A stretch of DNA of 64,000 nucleotides, from the NCBI GenBank assembly GCA_023229135.1, contig JALNZT010000007.1, positions 73,225-137,224 of the forward strand, given 5' to 3'. Position 1 is the stretch's first letter, and every line of letters starts with the position of its first letter. This document shows positions 15,981-25,952 of this stretch, one piece after another. This stretch comes from Bacteroidales bacterium (GTDB taxonomy: Bacteria > Bacteroidota > Bacteroidia > Bacteroidales > F082). The notes below the pieces were generated by a model, which saw nothing but the letters and a program-made list of their open reading frames with translations, did not search any database and was not told where the DNA came from. The position numbers and the translations under genes were made by a program.

Positions 15981-17255
15981 ATGAAAAAGTACTACTTCCT
16001 ATTAGCAATGCTTCTTGTAAGTGTCTATGCCGTAGCACAATACAGTCTTTATGAAATGGTTGTTTATTATCCAGTAGAGAATGCCATTTCGGATGATACC
16101 ATCTATGACGTTGGCGCACACAAAACTCATGGAATCCTCCACAATGTTGCTTTAACAACTGACCGGAACGGTCACAGAAATTCAGCAATTTCTTTTAATG
16201 GTTATGATAGTTATATTGAAATGGACTGCCCCTATTTTTCCCGGCCGGAATATTGTTACAGCCTTTGGGCAAAAGTGTATTCTAACCCTTATTACGGTGA
16301 AAGTCAGGTGCTTATTTCTATTGGAACTGATTATGGAGTTGATCATTTTTTAATGAATACAAACCACTATTCATTAAATGACCATCTTGGATGGTTAGGT
16401 GGAGGTTATCACGCGGATCGAACCCATGCTATAGTCGATTTGCAAACACCAAGTAAAGAAGGGGAGTGGATGCACCTAACTTATAGGCGTGATGCAGAAG
16501 TTTTAGAACTATTTATAAATGGTGAACTGGTGAAAAGCTCAGATGTGAATGTCCAGGCACCCTATTTCGGGGATGATTTTATTGGCAATATCGGTAGAAG
16601 AGTGGATGGCTCGCAGTATTTTTATGGTGCCATGGATGATATTAGAATTTTCGAGAGAATGCTGGAACCTGAGGAAATTATGGAAGCCTATCTACAAGAC
16701 GGGATACCGGAACCTTTGGTGGATGCCGGCATGGATCAAATAATTTCGCCTTCAACAATAGATGTTCAGCTTTCAGGAATGGCAAGATTATACACCTCTT
16801 TAACCTGGCGCACGATGGGTGACGGTGGCTTCTCAGACATAGCTGTTGAAAATCCAATTTACTATCCTGGGCCTGGAGATTTATCTTCCGAAATCACAAA
16901 TCTCATACTTAGTTGCACAGCTTATTCGGATGATTTAGAGGTGATTACTGACACGGTTCGGCTTGTTAATTCAACTTTAGGAATCTATACACCGGTTTCA
17001 GATTTGAAGGTATCCGTTTTTCCAAATCCCATTTCAAAAAACGGGAGTTTCATGGTTGAATCTCCAACAATTGATATGACATCAATTAAACAACTTCAAC
17101 TAATTAATACGTTCGGACAAGTAGTCAAAGCGGAGCGACCTACTGTGATTGATCAAAATTCTATAGTTGTGAATTCTGAGCAACTTCCTGATGGAATCTA
17201 TTTTCTGATGCTTGATGGCATAAGAACTTCTCAGAAAATTATTGTAAAAAATTAA
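15981..17255 (+). CDS. T9SS-sorted LamG-domain protein
   Basis: A 424-residue exported protein. Signal peptide 1-19 (ending AVAQ); a LamG/concanavalin-like domain at ~25-245 (AISFNGYDSYIEM, WMHLTYRRDAEVLELFINGEL, GAMDDIRIFERML); a short beta module at ~260-335 with WRTMGDGGFSD and YYPGPGD; then a T9SS type A sorting domain (VFPNPISKNG, INTFGQVV, GIYFLML). It probably binds carbohydrate or another surface ligand after export. The GDG-x-F module recurs in the large T9SS protein at 30993, suggesting a shared spacer domain. The enzymatic role, if any, is not visible. Confidence 0.8.
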   Translation: MKKYYFLLAMLLVSVYAVAQYSLYEMVVYYPVENAISDDTIYDVGAHKTHGILHNVALTTDRNGHRNSAISFNGYDSYIEMDCPYFSRPEYCYSLWAKVYSNPYYGESQVLISIGTDYGVDHFLMNTNHYSLNDHLGWLGGGYHADRTHAIVDLQTPSKEGEWMHLTYRRDAEVLELFINGELVKSSDVNVQAPYFGDDFIGNIGRRVDGSQYFYGAMDDIRIFERMLEPEEIMEAYLQDGIPEPLVDAGMDQIISPSTIDVQLSGMARLYTSLTWRTMGDGGFSDIAVENPIYYPGPGDLSSEITNLILSCTAYSDDLEVITDTVRLVNSTLGIYTPVSDLKVSVFPNPISKNGSFMVESPTIDMTSIKQLQLINTFGQVVKAERPTVIDQNSIVVNSEQLPDGIYFLMLDGIRTSQKIIVKN

Positions 17256-17413
17256 GTTATTTTTTGCCCGAACCAAAACTGCTTTATTTATTGCGGGTTT
17301 AGTTATAAAGTTGACTATTTTAGCGCTTAATTCAAATCACTGCGGATCTTAAATTGGTGTTTTGAAATGAACACTTTGTCCTATTCACGCCCATTTAGAA
17401 AGAACTTATTAGT

Positions 17414-18613
17414 ATGCAAAATATTGGAATAATTGTAGATAATGATTTAAACTCTGATATTCGGGTAAGGAAAGAGATAGAGATTTTATTAAAAAACGGA
17501 TTCAATATTTATGTTCTTTGTTTTGCTTTTGACGGAAAAACGTATCCTCCAATTGAGGATGTCACCATATCCAGAATTGAAATAAAGAAAAGAACAAAAG
17601 ATATTTTGTTTTTTTTATTTAATAGGTTTCCATTATATGAATGGCTTTGGAAAAAGAAAGTTGAGAAATTTATTGTAAGCAATGCTATTGACATACTTCA
17701 TGTACACGATTTATATATGTCGAAATCAGTACACTTAGCTATTAAATCACTGAAAAAAGAAATTCCTTTAATCCTGGATTTGCATGAAAATTTTCCTTTT
17801 GCAATTCAATCCTATAATTGGACGACAGGAAAACTAAGAAGCTTCCTGTCTAATCCAAAAGCATGGCTTAAAAAGGAAGCCAGGTATTTGAGCTACGCCT
17901 CAAAATTGATTGTGTTGTCAGAATCGTTCAAACAAGATTTATTAGAACGATATAAGTTTATAGCTAAAAATGATATTATAGCCTTTCCTAACGTCATTGA
18001 TTTTAGACAGTTTGAGAAATTTAAGGTAGATCCCAAAGTAGAAAAAAGCGAAAAGGTAACGCTAATGTATTTTGGTGGAGTTGCTGAAAGAAGAGGGATT
18101 TTTGATACAATAGAGGTGTTTAAGCAGGGTTTAGACAGGAAGTTAAATATGGAATTATTGATAATAGGACCAATAGATAAGGCGGATAAAAAAAGGTTTC
18201 TGCATGAAATCAATAGCGCAAAGCTAAAAGATAATGTTAAGCACATACCTTGGATTAATTTATCGGAATTAGTGACTTATATGAGTATAAGTGACATTCT
18301 TTTGTCTCCATTAATAAAAAATAAGCAGCATGAATCGGGTGTGGCCAACAAGATATTTCAATATATGTATGCCGGTAAACCAATAATTGTATCTGACTGT
18401 AAACCCCAAAAGGAACTAATTGAGTCATTTAATTGCGGATTGTCATATGCTACAAAAGAAGAATTTTTAGATTGCATCACTATTTTAGTAGAAAACAAAG
18501 ACCTACGAGAAACGCTTGGTAAGAATGGATTTGAAAAACTTTATGAAAATTTCGACAATAAGGATTATGAAAACATATTAGTCAGTTTATACAAGAGGGT
18601 GAGCTATAGCTAA
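17414..18613 (+). CDS. Family 4-like glycosyltransferase
   Basis: A 399-residue GT-B protein. The N-terminal acceptor half contains HVHDLY at ~95-100 and DLHENFP; the C-terminal donor half has FGGVAERRGI, GPIDKADKK, a KIFQYMYAGKPIIVSD segment and the terminal ENFDNKDYE typical of GT4 enzymes. It is expected to act at the inner membrane face in polysaccharide or glycolipid synthesis. It is clearly A/T-richer than flanking housekeeping genes and stands alone between a T9SS gene and rpmH, consistent with a transferred or relict surface-polysaccharide gene. Donor and acceptor unknown. Confidence 0.82.
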   Translation: MQNIGIIVDNDLNSDIRVRKEIEILLKNGFNIYVLCFAFDGKTYPPIEDVTISRIEIKKRTKDILFFLFNRFPLYEWLWKKKVEKFIVSNAIDILHVHDLYMSKSVHLAIKSLKKEIPLILDLHENFPFAIQSYNWTTGKLRSFLSNPKAWLKKEARYLSYASKLIVLSESFKQDLLERYKFIAKNDIIAFPNVIDFRQFEKFKVDPKVEKSEKVTLMYFGGVAERRGIFDTIEVFKQGLDRKLNMELLIIGPIDKADKKRFLHEINSAKLKDNVKHIPWINLSELVTYMSISDILLSPLIKNKQHESGVANKIFQYMYAGKPIIVSDCKPQKELIESFNCGLSYATKEEFLDCITILVENKDLRETLGKNGFEKLYENFDNKDYENILVSLYKRVSYS

Positions 18614-18924
18614 TTGACAGAGCTTATTTTGGCCTCAAAAAAATCTTTTAGCAGAAGCTGCCTGTTTTGAATACCCATTTTACTTTGTAAAATTTACCAT
18701 TTTGGCGTTCCCAGTAAGAAGATGGATTATGCGGTGTTCCGCTATGGAATTCACATGCTGTTTAGCTTCTTCGATGGGTTTTTGTTGTTGTTAGACGTTT
18801 TATATCAGTCAAATCCAACGCCATCACAAGAGTCAGTGCTTATAAATAAAATGTGGTGTAAGCTTCTCCAAAAAATGCAGGCTTTCGCATTTAGCGCTGG
18901 TTTCACAAAAAAACTCGAGGATTC
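18614..18924. other. Intergenic stretch without recognisable gene
   Basis: A 311-base gap after the glycosyltransferase. A weak open frame runs through its second half but continues into the rpmH promoter and has no homology I recognise. No terminator with a clear T tract is visible. Confidence 0.5.
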
Positions 18925-18955
18925 TTTGCAAAACAAAAAAATAGCATTACTTTTG
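18925..18955 (+). promoter_or_regulatory. rpmH promoter
   Basis: TTTG (18925-18928), exactly 19 bases, then TACTTTTG (18948-18955): a full match to the Bacteroidetes -33/-7 promoter. The start site near 18962 gives a leader of about 75 bases. Confidence 0.8.
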
Positions 18956-19035
18956 CACTCCGATTTTAGATAAGTAATCAAGCCAAATGGCAGCAGGCTG
19001 TTGGCGAATAATAGACCTGAAAAAAATATTGAGCG

Positions 19036-19182
19036 ATGAAACGTACATTTCAACCATCAAACAAAAAGCGCCGTAACAAACACGGCTTTAGAGAAAGAAT
19101 GGCCACAGCCAACGGACGCAGAGTTATTAAAGCGAGAAGAGCTAAGGGCAGAAGAAAATTAACGGTTTCCGACGAAATGTAA
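19036..19182 (+). CDS. rpmH: 50S ribosomal protein L34
   Basis: A 48-residue, extremely basic protein with the L34 sequence pattern: MKRTFQPSNKKRRNKHGFR at the start, RMATANGRRV, then KARRAKGRRKL, plus a short SDEM tail. It is a structural protein of the large ribosomal subunit. The partner genes rnpA and dnaA, which flank rpmH in many bacteria, are not next to it here, so this is not the canonical origin locus. A textbook promoter precedes it and a hairpin terminator follows, so it is monocistronic. Confidence 0.97.
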   Translation: MKRTFQPSNKKRRNKHGFRERMATANGRRVIKARRAKGRRKLTVSDEM

Positions 19183-19219
19183 ATCGCCGATAGGCCGTTT
19201 CTATATTTATTTAAGGTTT

Positions 19220-19258
19220 AAACAGAAGGTGATGATTTCCATTGCCTTCTGTTTTGTT
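19220..19258 (+). terminator. Terminator after rpmH
   Basis: AAACAGAAGG (19220-19229) pairs with CCTTCTGTTT (19245-19254), a 10-bp stem with a 15-base loop and a T-rich tail. Confidence 0.8.
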
Positions 19259-19380
19259 GTGTGCCGGTGTAAAACTTTTTGCATTCTCTCAGAAGTAGCT
19301 AAAAAGTGTTAATACCATGCTGCTGTTTTCTGAAAAAAGCCTAATTTCGCAAGCAATCATTCTTGTTTAAAGCTTTACCG

Positions 19381-19659
19381 ATGGAGAGTTTTTTGCTGTT
19401 TATTTTTTGGGTAATTTTCATTTTTTACGCCTTCAGGTTGTTTCTGAGGTATGTTTTACCCTGGCTTTTGGCCCGATATGTCCGCAAGATGCAGCGCAAT
19501 ATGGGGCAACGTCCTCAAAATGAATCCCGTAAACAAGAAGGAGAAATCAAAGTGAAGTATAAGGATAACACACAAACCCGCGTTGATCCTGATATTGGAG
19601 AATATGTTGATTTCGAAGAAATTAAAGACAACACTACCCAAGATGAACCAAAAAAATAA
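19381..19659 (+). CDS. DUF4834-like small membrane protein
   Basis: A 92-residue protein with a single N-terminal transmembrane segment (residues ~4-26) followed by a basic cytoplasmic tail and an acidic end. Its order (membrane helix, KMQRNMGQ-like linker, GEYVDFEEIK) fits the Bacteroidetes DUF4834 family, usually found beside YfhO-like genes. ATG 19381 is preferred over the upstream TTG at 19363. Its last 17 bases overlap the start of the YfhO-like gene, so the two are probably translationally coupled. Function unknown. Confidence 0.75.
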   Translation: MESFLLFIFWVIFIFYAFRLFLRYVLPWLLARYVRKMQRNMGQRPQNESRKQEGEIKVKYKDNTQTRVDPDIGEYVDFEEIKDNTTQDEPKK

Positions 19660-22156
19660 GCTGAAATTTAATTACCTATTGGCGGTCGTTACTGCTATTC
19701 TGAGTTTTATCGTAATCAGTTTTGCGTATTTCAATCCACTGCTCGAAGGCAAACGCCTTGAACAACACGACATCACCATGTTCAAAGGCATGTCAAAAGA
19801 AATAATGGATTTTCGCGAACGAACCGGTGAAGAAGCACTTTGGACCAATTCCATGTTTGGCGGGATGCCTGCCTGGCAAATCTCTGTGGTATATAGCAAT
19901 AACCTGGTTCGTTATGCAAAAAAAGTGATTCAGCTCTGGATGCCCTACCCGGCTAATGCTGTATTTGTATATATGCTTGGCTTTTTTGTGCTGCTATTGG
20001 TGCTTGGGATAAATCCGTGGCTAAGTATGGCGGGAGCGATAGCTTTTGCATTTTCATCTTATTTTTTCATAATTCTTGGGGCAGGGCACACCTCAAAAGC
20101 TTATGCTATTGGCTATATGGCGCCTGTTTTGGCCGGGATTATTCTGGCTTACAAAGGCAAATATCTCTGGGGAGCCTTGCTGGCAGCTGTAGCTCTGGCT
20201 CTTGAAATAGAGGCTGGTCACCTTCAAATTACCTATTATTTGCTGCTTATCATTATTATCCTCGCTATCGTGCAACTGGCAGACGCGATCAGGTTCAAAA
20301 CGCTTCCGCACTTTTTCAAGGCGAGTGCGTTTTTGCTCGTGGGAGCAGTTTTGGCGGTTCTCACACATAGCACAAACCTCTATGCCACTTATGATTACGG
20401 CAAAGATACTATGCGTGGAACTCCTGTTCTGTCAAAAGATGTTGCTGATCAAACGCAAGGTCTCGATCGCTCTTATATCACCCATTGGAGCTATGGAATT
20501 GGCGAAACCTGGTCGCTGCTTATTCCCAATGCTAAAGGTGGAGGGACAGCAGCTCTTGCTAACCACCCTGCGCTTGAGCAAGCTGATCGGGGTTTAAGGC
20601 AGGCACTTTCGCAGCAAAATGCCTATTGGGGAGACCAGCCCGGCACCAGCGGCCCTGTTTATGCAGGTGCAATTGTTGTGTTTTTGTTTGTGTTGGGACT
20701 GTTTTTTGTGAGAGGGAAATACAAGTGGATCTTACTGGCTGCTACAGTTTTATCCATCTTATTGAGTTGGGGCAAAAACTTTATGCCATTTACAGATTTC
20801 TTCCTCGATTTCATTCCCGGTTACGACAAATTCAGGGCTGTATCCATGACGCTTGTTATTGCTGAGCTGACGATTCCTATACTCGGTTTTATGGCCTTGT
20901 ATAGCATTTTCAAAAATCCTGAACTGCTTAAAAAGAACCGTAAATATTACTTTATGGCTTATGGATTAACGGGCGGCCTCACGCTGATTTTTTACTTGAT
21001 GCCAACTTTGTTTTTTAATTTTTTTAGCCAGTTTGAGTTGGAGCAATTCAACAGAATTCGTGAGACCAATGCCAGTGATGCCGCTCAAATTGATGCATTT
21101 ATGGCACAATTGGAACTGGTGCGTGTACATATATTTAAAGCCGATGCCATGCGAAGCTTTATATTTATCACGTTGGCAGCTGCGGTGCTTTATATTTACG
21201 GGCAGGGAAAATTGAAACAGCATTGGCTTATCGTCGCTTTCACCTTGCTGATACTCATTGATATGGTTCCGGTTGCCCAGCGCTATCTCAACAATACTAA
21301 TTTTGTCTCAAAACGAAAAGTGGAGAAACCATTCCAGCTCACCAAAGCAGATCGGGAAATTTTAAAAGATTCCGATCCAAATTACCGGGTGCTTGATATC
21401 ACCAAAAATATTTTCAACGATGCCAGCACCAGCTATTTCCATCATTCCATTGGTGGTTATCACGGTGCTAAGCTTCAACGTTATCAGGATGTAATTGATC
21501 ATTATCTTCAAGCGGAAATCCAAGCAGTGTTAAAAAGTTTTGAAAATAATCCCACTTTGGATGCGATAGATCAAAGTTTAGCCAAGCAGAATATGCTTAA
21601 TATGCTAAATACCAAATACATAATTTATAGCCCAAATCTTACGCCAATCACCAATTATCGGGCTTTGGGTGATGCATGGACGGTTTCGGATATAACTTGG
21701 ATCAACACGCCAAATGAAGAAATTGATGCGTTGGAAAATATTGAACCAGCTAAAACAGCAGTAGTAAGCCGTGAATTTCAAGACTTCCTCCAGAACTTTT
21801 CTGGTGGTGATGCACGGGCTGCCATTCAGCTCAATGAATACGAACCTAATAGATTGGTTTATGACTTCAAGTCGAATGCAGATGAGCTGGTTGTTTTTTC
21901 GGAAATTTGGACGCCCAAAGGCTGGAACTTATATTTGGATGGTGAGCAGCATCCCTTGTTGCGTGCAAATTATCTGTTACGCGCAGCTTTAATTCCAGCG
22001 GGCGACCATAAGCTTGAAATGCGTTACGAACCTGCCGTATGGGCTGTTGGTGAAACTGTTAGCTTAATCAGCTCGTTAATCTTGCTGTTGCTTGCGCTGG
22101 CGCTGATTGTTCAAGCCGTTTTGCGTCAGAAGAAAAGCCTGGAAGCCGAGGCATGA
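19643..22156 (+). CDS. YfhO-family multi-spanning membrane protein
   Basis: An 837-residue integral membrane protein with about 12 hydrophobic segments in residues 10-530, then a large C-terminal soluble domain with a last transmembrane helix near 805-828. The early motif LWTNSMFGGMPAWQ and the later GGYHGAKLQRYQD are characteristic of Bacteroidetes YfhO-like proteins, a GT-C-like glycosyltransferase fold. It probably transfers a sugar from a lipid carrier on the periplasmic side. The start ATG 19643 lies within the end of the DUF4834 gene; the stop overlaps the next glycosyltransferase start (ATGA), so the three genes form an operon. Donor and acceptor are unknown. Confidence 0.85.
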   Translation: MNQKNKLKFNYLLAVVTAILSFIVISFAYFNPLLEGKRLEQHDITMFKGMSKEIMDFRERTGEEALWTNSMFGGMPAWQISVVYSNNLVRYAKKVIQLWMPYPANAVFVYMLGFFVLLLVLGINPWLSMAGAIAFAFSSYFFIILGAGHTSKAYAIGYMAPVLAGIILAYKGKYLWGALLAAVALALEIEAGHLQITYYLLLIIIILAIVQLADAIRFKTLPHFFKASAFLLVGAVLAVLTHSTNLYATYDYGKDTMRGTPVLSKDVADQTQGLDRSYITHWSYGIGETWSLLIPNAKGGGTAALANHPALEQADRGLRQALSQQNAYWGDQPGTSGPVYAGAIVVFLFVLGLFFVRGKYKWILLAATVLSILLSWGKNFMPFTDFFLDFIPGYDKFRAVSMTLVIAELTIPILGFMALYSIFKNPELLKKNRKYYFMAYGLTGGLTLIFYLMPTLFFNFFSQFELEQFNRIRETNASDAAQIDAFMAQLELVRVHIFKADAMRSFIFITLAAAVLYIYGQGKLKQHWLIVAFTLLILIDMVPVAQRYLNNTNFVSKRKVEKPFQLTKADREILKDSDPNYRVLDITKNIFNDASTSYFHHSIGGYHGAKLQRYQDVIDHYLQAEIQAVLKSFENNPTLDAIDQSLAKQNMLNMLNTKYIIYSPNLTPITNYRALGDAWTVSDITWINTPNEEIDALENIEPAKTAVVSREFQDFLQNFSGGDARAAIQLNEYEPNRLVYDFKSNADELVVFSEIWTPKGWNLYLDGEQHPLLRANYLLRAALIPAGDHKLEMRYEPAVWAVGETVSLISSLILLLLALALIVQAVLRQKKSLEAEA

Positions 22157-23460
22157 AAAAAGTGCTGATTATCACGTATTACTGGCCTCCCTCGGGTGGT
22201 GGCGGTGTTCAGCGCTGGCTTAAATTTGTGAAGTATTTACGTGATTTTGGCTGGGATCCGGTGATTTATACACCTGAAAATCCGGAGGCGCCCCAAAGAG
22301 ATGAATCTCTCTTAAAGGAAATTCCTTCAGAGATTAAAGTGCTTAAAACCAAGGTCTGTGAGCCGTATCAACTGTATAAGCGATTTACCGGACGAAAAAC
22401 TGATGAAAAAATTCAGACGGCTTTTCTCTCTGAAAAGAAAAATCCCGGCCTGGCCGAAAAGTGGAGTGTTTGGATTCGGGGAAACTTCTTTATCCCGGAT
22501 GCACGCCGCTTCTGGATAAAACCCTCGGTAAAGTTCTTGTCAAAATATTTGCAGGATAATCCCGTTGATGCCATCGTTTCTACCGGGCCGCCGCATAGCA
22601 TGCACCTGATTGGTTTGACGGTGTTTAAAAGATTTAAAACACCCTGGCTGGCCGATTTTCGTGATCCCTGGACAAATATCGATTACTACCACGACTTAAA
22701 ATTAACTTCCTGCGCTGATCGAAAACACCATAGATTAGAGAAAGAAGTATTGGAAACAGCCAGCGCTGTAACGGTTGTGAGTCCTGGCATGAAAGCTGAA
22801 TTTGAAGCTATTGTGCCACGAAATTATGCCGTTATCACCAATGGTTTTGATGCAGCAGATTTCCCTGATAATACTATAAGCGATGGCAAGTCTGAGAAAT
22901 TTAGTTTGGCACATATCGGCTCTCTGGTCAAAACCCGAAATCCGGAAGAGCTCTGGAAAGCTTTAAGCTTTCTGATAAAAACAGAGAAGGATTTTTCTGC
23001 TGACCTAGAAATTCGATTGATAGGGAAAACAGATTATTTCGTGAAGCAGTCTGTCGAAAGTTATGATTTACAGCAGTTTGTAATGGAGATTGACTATTTG
23101 CCTCATGATTTGGTGGTTCAGGAGCAACTCGAAGCCACTGTCTTGCTGCTTCTGATTAACCGCACGCCCAACGCTCACCTTATACTAACCGGGAAACTCT
23201 TTGAATATTTGGGTGCAGCACGCCCTATCTTGTGTATTGGCCCGGCCAAAGGTGATGCTGCGAAAATTATTCAGGATACGGGTGCAGGACGGGTTTCCGA
23301 TTTCGGTGACTATGTAACGCTTGCGAAGCATATTCAAGGCTTTTACAAAGCTTGGAGAAAGGGTGAAAACCTATCAAAAACCATTGACAACAGCCGTTTT
23401 GAGCGCCGTAATCTAACCGCGGCCATGGCCGAACAGCTTAATAAGGTTTGTGGATTTTGA
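22153..23460 (+). CDS. Glycosyltransferase (GT4-like)
   Basis: A 435-residue GT-B protein. The N-terminus has YYWPPSGGGGVQR, the glycine-rich acceptor loop typical of this Bacteroidetes clade; mid-protein DFRDPWTN and VSPGMKAEF, and the C-terminal half has GKLFEYLGAARPI, the donor-binding region. It starts inside the YfhO-like stop codon (overlap of 4 bases), which indicates co-translation and a joint role in building a lipid-linked or surface glycan. Its 3' end overlaps the convergent GpsA-like gene by 23 bases. Confidence 0.85.
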   Translation: MKKVLIITYYWPPSGGGGVQRWLKFVKYLRDFGWDPVIYTPENPEAPQRDESLLKEIPSEIKVLKTKVCEPYQLYKRFTGRKTDEKIQTAFLSEKKNPGLAEKWSVWIRGNFFIPDARRFWIKPSVKFLSKYLQDNPVDAIVSTGPPHSMHLIGLTVFKRFKTPWLADFRDPWTNIDYYHDLKLTSCADRKHHRLEKEVLETASAVTVVSPGMKAEFEAIVPRNYAVITNGFDAADFPDNTISDGKSEKFSLAHIGSLVKTRNPEELWKALSFLIKTEKDFSADLEIRLIGKTDYFVKQSVESYDLQQFVMEIDYLPHDLVVQEQLEATVLLLLINRTPNAHLILTGKLFEYLGAARPILCIGPAKGDAAKIIQDTGAGRVSDFGDYVTLAKHIQGFYKAWRKGENLSKTIDNSRFERRNLTAAMAEQLNKVCGF

Positions 23461-24433
23461 GTATATTACCCACAAATTTCCCAATATCATAAGAGGTATT
23501 AAAAACTTTGTAAAGCTCGCGCAGTAACGGATATTCCTGTTCCGAAATGTCTTTCGACTTTAGCCGCTCATAGAAAATATTAACAGCAATGCGACCTTCT
23601 AAAACTACTTTTTGAGAAATATCCTGCGAGAAAAATCCTTTTCCGATTAATAAACCTAAAGTCCGATTGCGGCTTAAGTCGTTTAGTGCAGTAAGCGAAA
23701 AATCCCCAAAGCCACAGTAGTTAAAAATGGTTTGCGATTGGCCGCCAAAACCTATCATCAGGTTTCTCATCTCATTAATGGCTTTTGAAAGCACCATTGA
23801 GCGTAAATTTGGTGAATCGAAACTCGCGTCAACTATGCCAATGATAATGGCGTAGATATTTTTAAGAATGCTGGCATATTCAACACCCCGTATATCAGTC
23901 GTGAAATCGAGATATATTGTACTTTTTTCAAAAAGCTTTTCAAATATTATAAAAGTGGATTGGTCAACGGAAGCAATGGTGAAAGCGGTTGGCTGATCAT
24001 TCAGAATTTCGCGTGCAAACGAAGGCCCTTTCATACTTACAATTGGATTATCAAGAATTTTGGACAAACAGTCAGGAATTATTGCTGAATTACTTCCAAA
24101 ACCCTTTGCCAGATTTACGATAACAGCCTTTGGATTGATAAATTCTACGTTGGTTTTTACGTAATCAACAACGGCGTTAGAGGGAATCGCCAGAAAAATA
24201 ATGCCGGCGGTTTTCAAAACTGATTTGTCTGCGCTTGCTTTCAACGCGGGATTCAGACGGAAACTATTAAAATATTTTGGGTTGATATGTGCTTCGTTGA
24301 TACGCTGAACCACTTCATCCTCAATGGAAATAAGCATTACCTGAACGCCATTTTTTGCTAGAATATTCCCCAGGGATGTGGCTATCGCACCACTTCCAAT
24401 AAAAACTACTTCGTCACTCTTGAGTTCTGCCAT
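23438..24433 (-). CDS. GpsA-like NAD(P)H glycerol-3-phosphate dehydrogenase
   Basis: A 331-residue dehydrogenase. The Rossmann motif is GSGAIATSLGN (residues ~13-23; canonical GpsA has GAGSWGTALA), with NLAKGFG, MKGPSFAREI, the catalytic-lysine region SILKNIYAIIIGI and GFGDFSLTALNDLSRN, which match GpsA in order. Divergence from housekeeping GpsA, A/T-rich composition and location beside a flippase suggest a paralogue serving surface-glycan synthesis (for example supplying glycerol phosphate) rather than general phospholipid synthesis. That role is inferred. It follows the Wzx-like gene on the minus strand after a 31-base gap. Confidence 0.75.
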   Translation of the reverse strand: MAELKSDEVVFIGSGAIATSLGNILAKNGVQVMLISIEDEVVQRINEAHINPKYFNSFRLNPALKASADKSVLKTAGIIFLAIPSNAVVDYVKTNVEFINPKAVIVNLAKGFGSNSAIIPDCLSKILDNPIVSMKGPSFAREILNDQPTAFTIASVDQSTFIIFEKLFEKSTIYLDFTTDIRGVEYASILKNIYAIIIGIVDASFDSPNLRSMVLSKAINEMRNLMIGFGGQSQTIFNYCGFGDFSLTALNDLSRNRTLGLLIGKGFFSQDISQKVVLEGRIAVNIFYERLKSKDISEQEYPLLRELYKVFNTSYDIGKFVGNILKIHKPY

Positions 24434-24464
24434 TAGTCATTAAAATTAATCAGCGAAAGTACAT

Positions 24465-25949
24465 TTATTTTCTGGAAAGCATAAAATTGATGCTCTTATC
24501 AATCGTTTGATTGATATCATCCGAAAACTTCAGGAAATATAATAATATAATAAAAACACTTGTAAACACAGCGCTTTGCACTACGATAGTATATACATAC
24601 CACTCAAAATCAGGCGTTAAACTCCCAATGAGATAAGCAATTAAGCCGATGGTTAGTAGTGCAAAGTAACTCCATTTAAAAGGCTGCATCTTATACTTAT
24701 AATACACATAAGCCCATGATATGAAATTATAAATAAAGCGCGAAATCATTGAGGCTATGGCCGCTCCAACCAGTCCGTATAGTGGAATAAATATTAGATT
24801 TGTAATAACTAATAAAGCTGCAAAAACAAATAAAAACCAACTAATCACTTTATAGTTTTTGGAATTGCTGATAATATATTGCGAAACGCTTGTAAACATT
24901 TCAATCAGATTGGCCAGCCCAATGAATACAATGACTAACCTACCCGGCTCGAAATCAGGATTTAAGATGTCAAAGACTTGGTCTAAGTTAAGCATTAAAC
25001 CTAAGAACAAAAGTAGGCCAATAGCAGAGAGGATACGGTTACTTTTGTCGTACACTTCCATAATTTTTTTCCGGTCATTTGATTTCCAACCGTCTGCAAT
25101 TACAATCACAGCAATTTTTATGACAGAGCGGGAAGGGACTAATATCAAGGTTCCAAAATAAAAAGTTATAGAATAAATTCCCGTGTCGGCCAGTCCGAGC
25201 ATATCGTTAATCATCACGATATCAATATTTAATATTAACACACCGGAAAAGCTTGTGGCTATGCCGTAAATGGCTACCGACCGCATATTACGCGCCATAT
25301 CTTTGGTGATAAAGCTGCGATAATCGCCCAATACAAAATTTCCGCTTCGGTGAATAGACCAAGCCAAAATTAATGTAGGAAGACAGATCGCAATCACATA
25401 AAGCAATACTAACTGTGAAAAATCAATCGTGTTAAAATAAAATAGTAAAACGGCTGCCAGAATAAAAATTCGCTGGTAAATTTCTTTGTAAAGAGAGCCT
25501 TTTACTGCATTATAAACAGCACGGTAATAGCTATCGAGTGCGTTAAAAAAAGTAGTAAAAAATATCAGTGGAATGAGGTAACTAATATATTCGACAAATA
25601 AATATGATTTTTCGATATTCTGACTGATAAGCCAGGGCTTGATGGCGAAAAATATGACCATGGCAAGTACAAAACCAACTAGATTTATCAGTAAAACAAG
25701 TTTGAAAAAGCCGTGATGCTTCTCTTTTAAATCTCTGAAATAAGGGAAGTTGCGTAGAGTAACTGAGGTGAATCCTAATCCCGAAAACTGTGCGAAAATG
25801 ACAGAGATGGAAACCAACAGCCGCAACAAACCAATTTCGGATTTACTAAGCACTTCCGGATAAAGCAGGGCTGTAGTAATAAATCCCAGAATAACACCGA
25901 TGTAAGCTATTACAGTGCCAGCAATACTTTGTTTTTTGATAATCCCCAT
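24465..25949 (-). CDS. Wzx-like polysaccharide flippase (MATE/MVF superfamily)
   Basis: A 494-residue membrane protein with about 14 hydrophobic segments spread evenly along its length. The N-terminal KQSIAGTVIAYIGVILGF and the ALLYPEVLSKSEIGLLRLL pattern fit the oligosaccharide flippase family (PF01943/PST), which moves undecaprenyl-linked repeat units to the periplasmic face. It lies between an epimerase pseudogene (upstream) and a GpsA-like gene (downstream) on the minus strand, with only 3 bases from the pseudogene. A/T-rich like both neighbours. Confidence 0.85.
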   Translation of the reverse strand: MGIIKKQSIAGTVIAYIGVILGFITTALLYPEVLSKSEIGLLRLLVSISVIFAQFSGLGFTSVTLRNFPYFRDLKEKHHGFFKLVLLINLVGFVLAMVIFFAIKPWLISQNIEKSYLFVEYISYLIPLIFFTTFFNALDSYYRAVYNAVKGSLYKEIYQRIFILAAVLLFYFNTIDFSQLVLLYVIAICLPTLILAWSIHRSGNFVLGDYRSFITKDMARNMRSVAIYGIATSFSGVLILNIDIVMINDMLGLADTGIYSITFYFGTLILVPSRSVIKIAVIVIADGWKSNDRKKIMEVYDKSNRILSAIGLLLFLGLMLNLDQVFDILNPDFEPGRLVIVFIGLANLIEMFTSVSQYIISNSKNYKVISWFLFVFAALLVITNLIFIPLYGLVGAAIASMISRFIYNFISWAYVYYKYKMQPFKWSYFALLTIGLIAYLIGSLTPDFEWYVYTIVVQSAVFTSVFIILLYFLKFSDDINQTIDKSINFMLSRK

Positions 25950-25952
25950 AGC

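Noticed and set aside
18722..18973. 83-codon plus-strand frame before rpmH
   Set aside because: It runs across the strong rpmH promoter, begins without a plausible leader and resembles no family.
19036..19182. rpmH as a marker of the replication origin
   Set aside because: No dnaA, rnpA or DnaA-box cluster is adjacent; in this phylum rpmH is often elsewhere.
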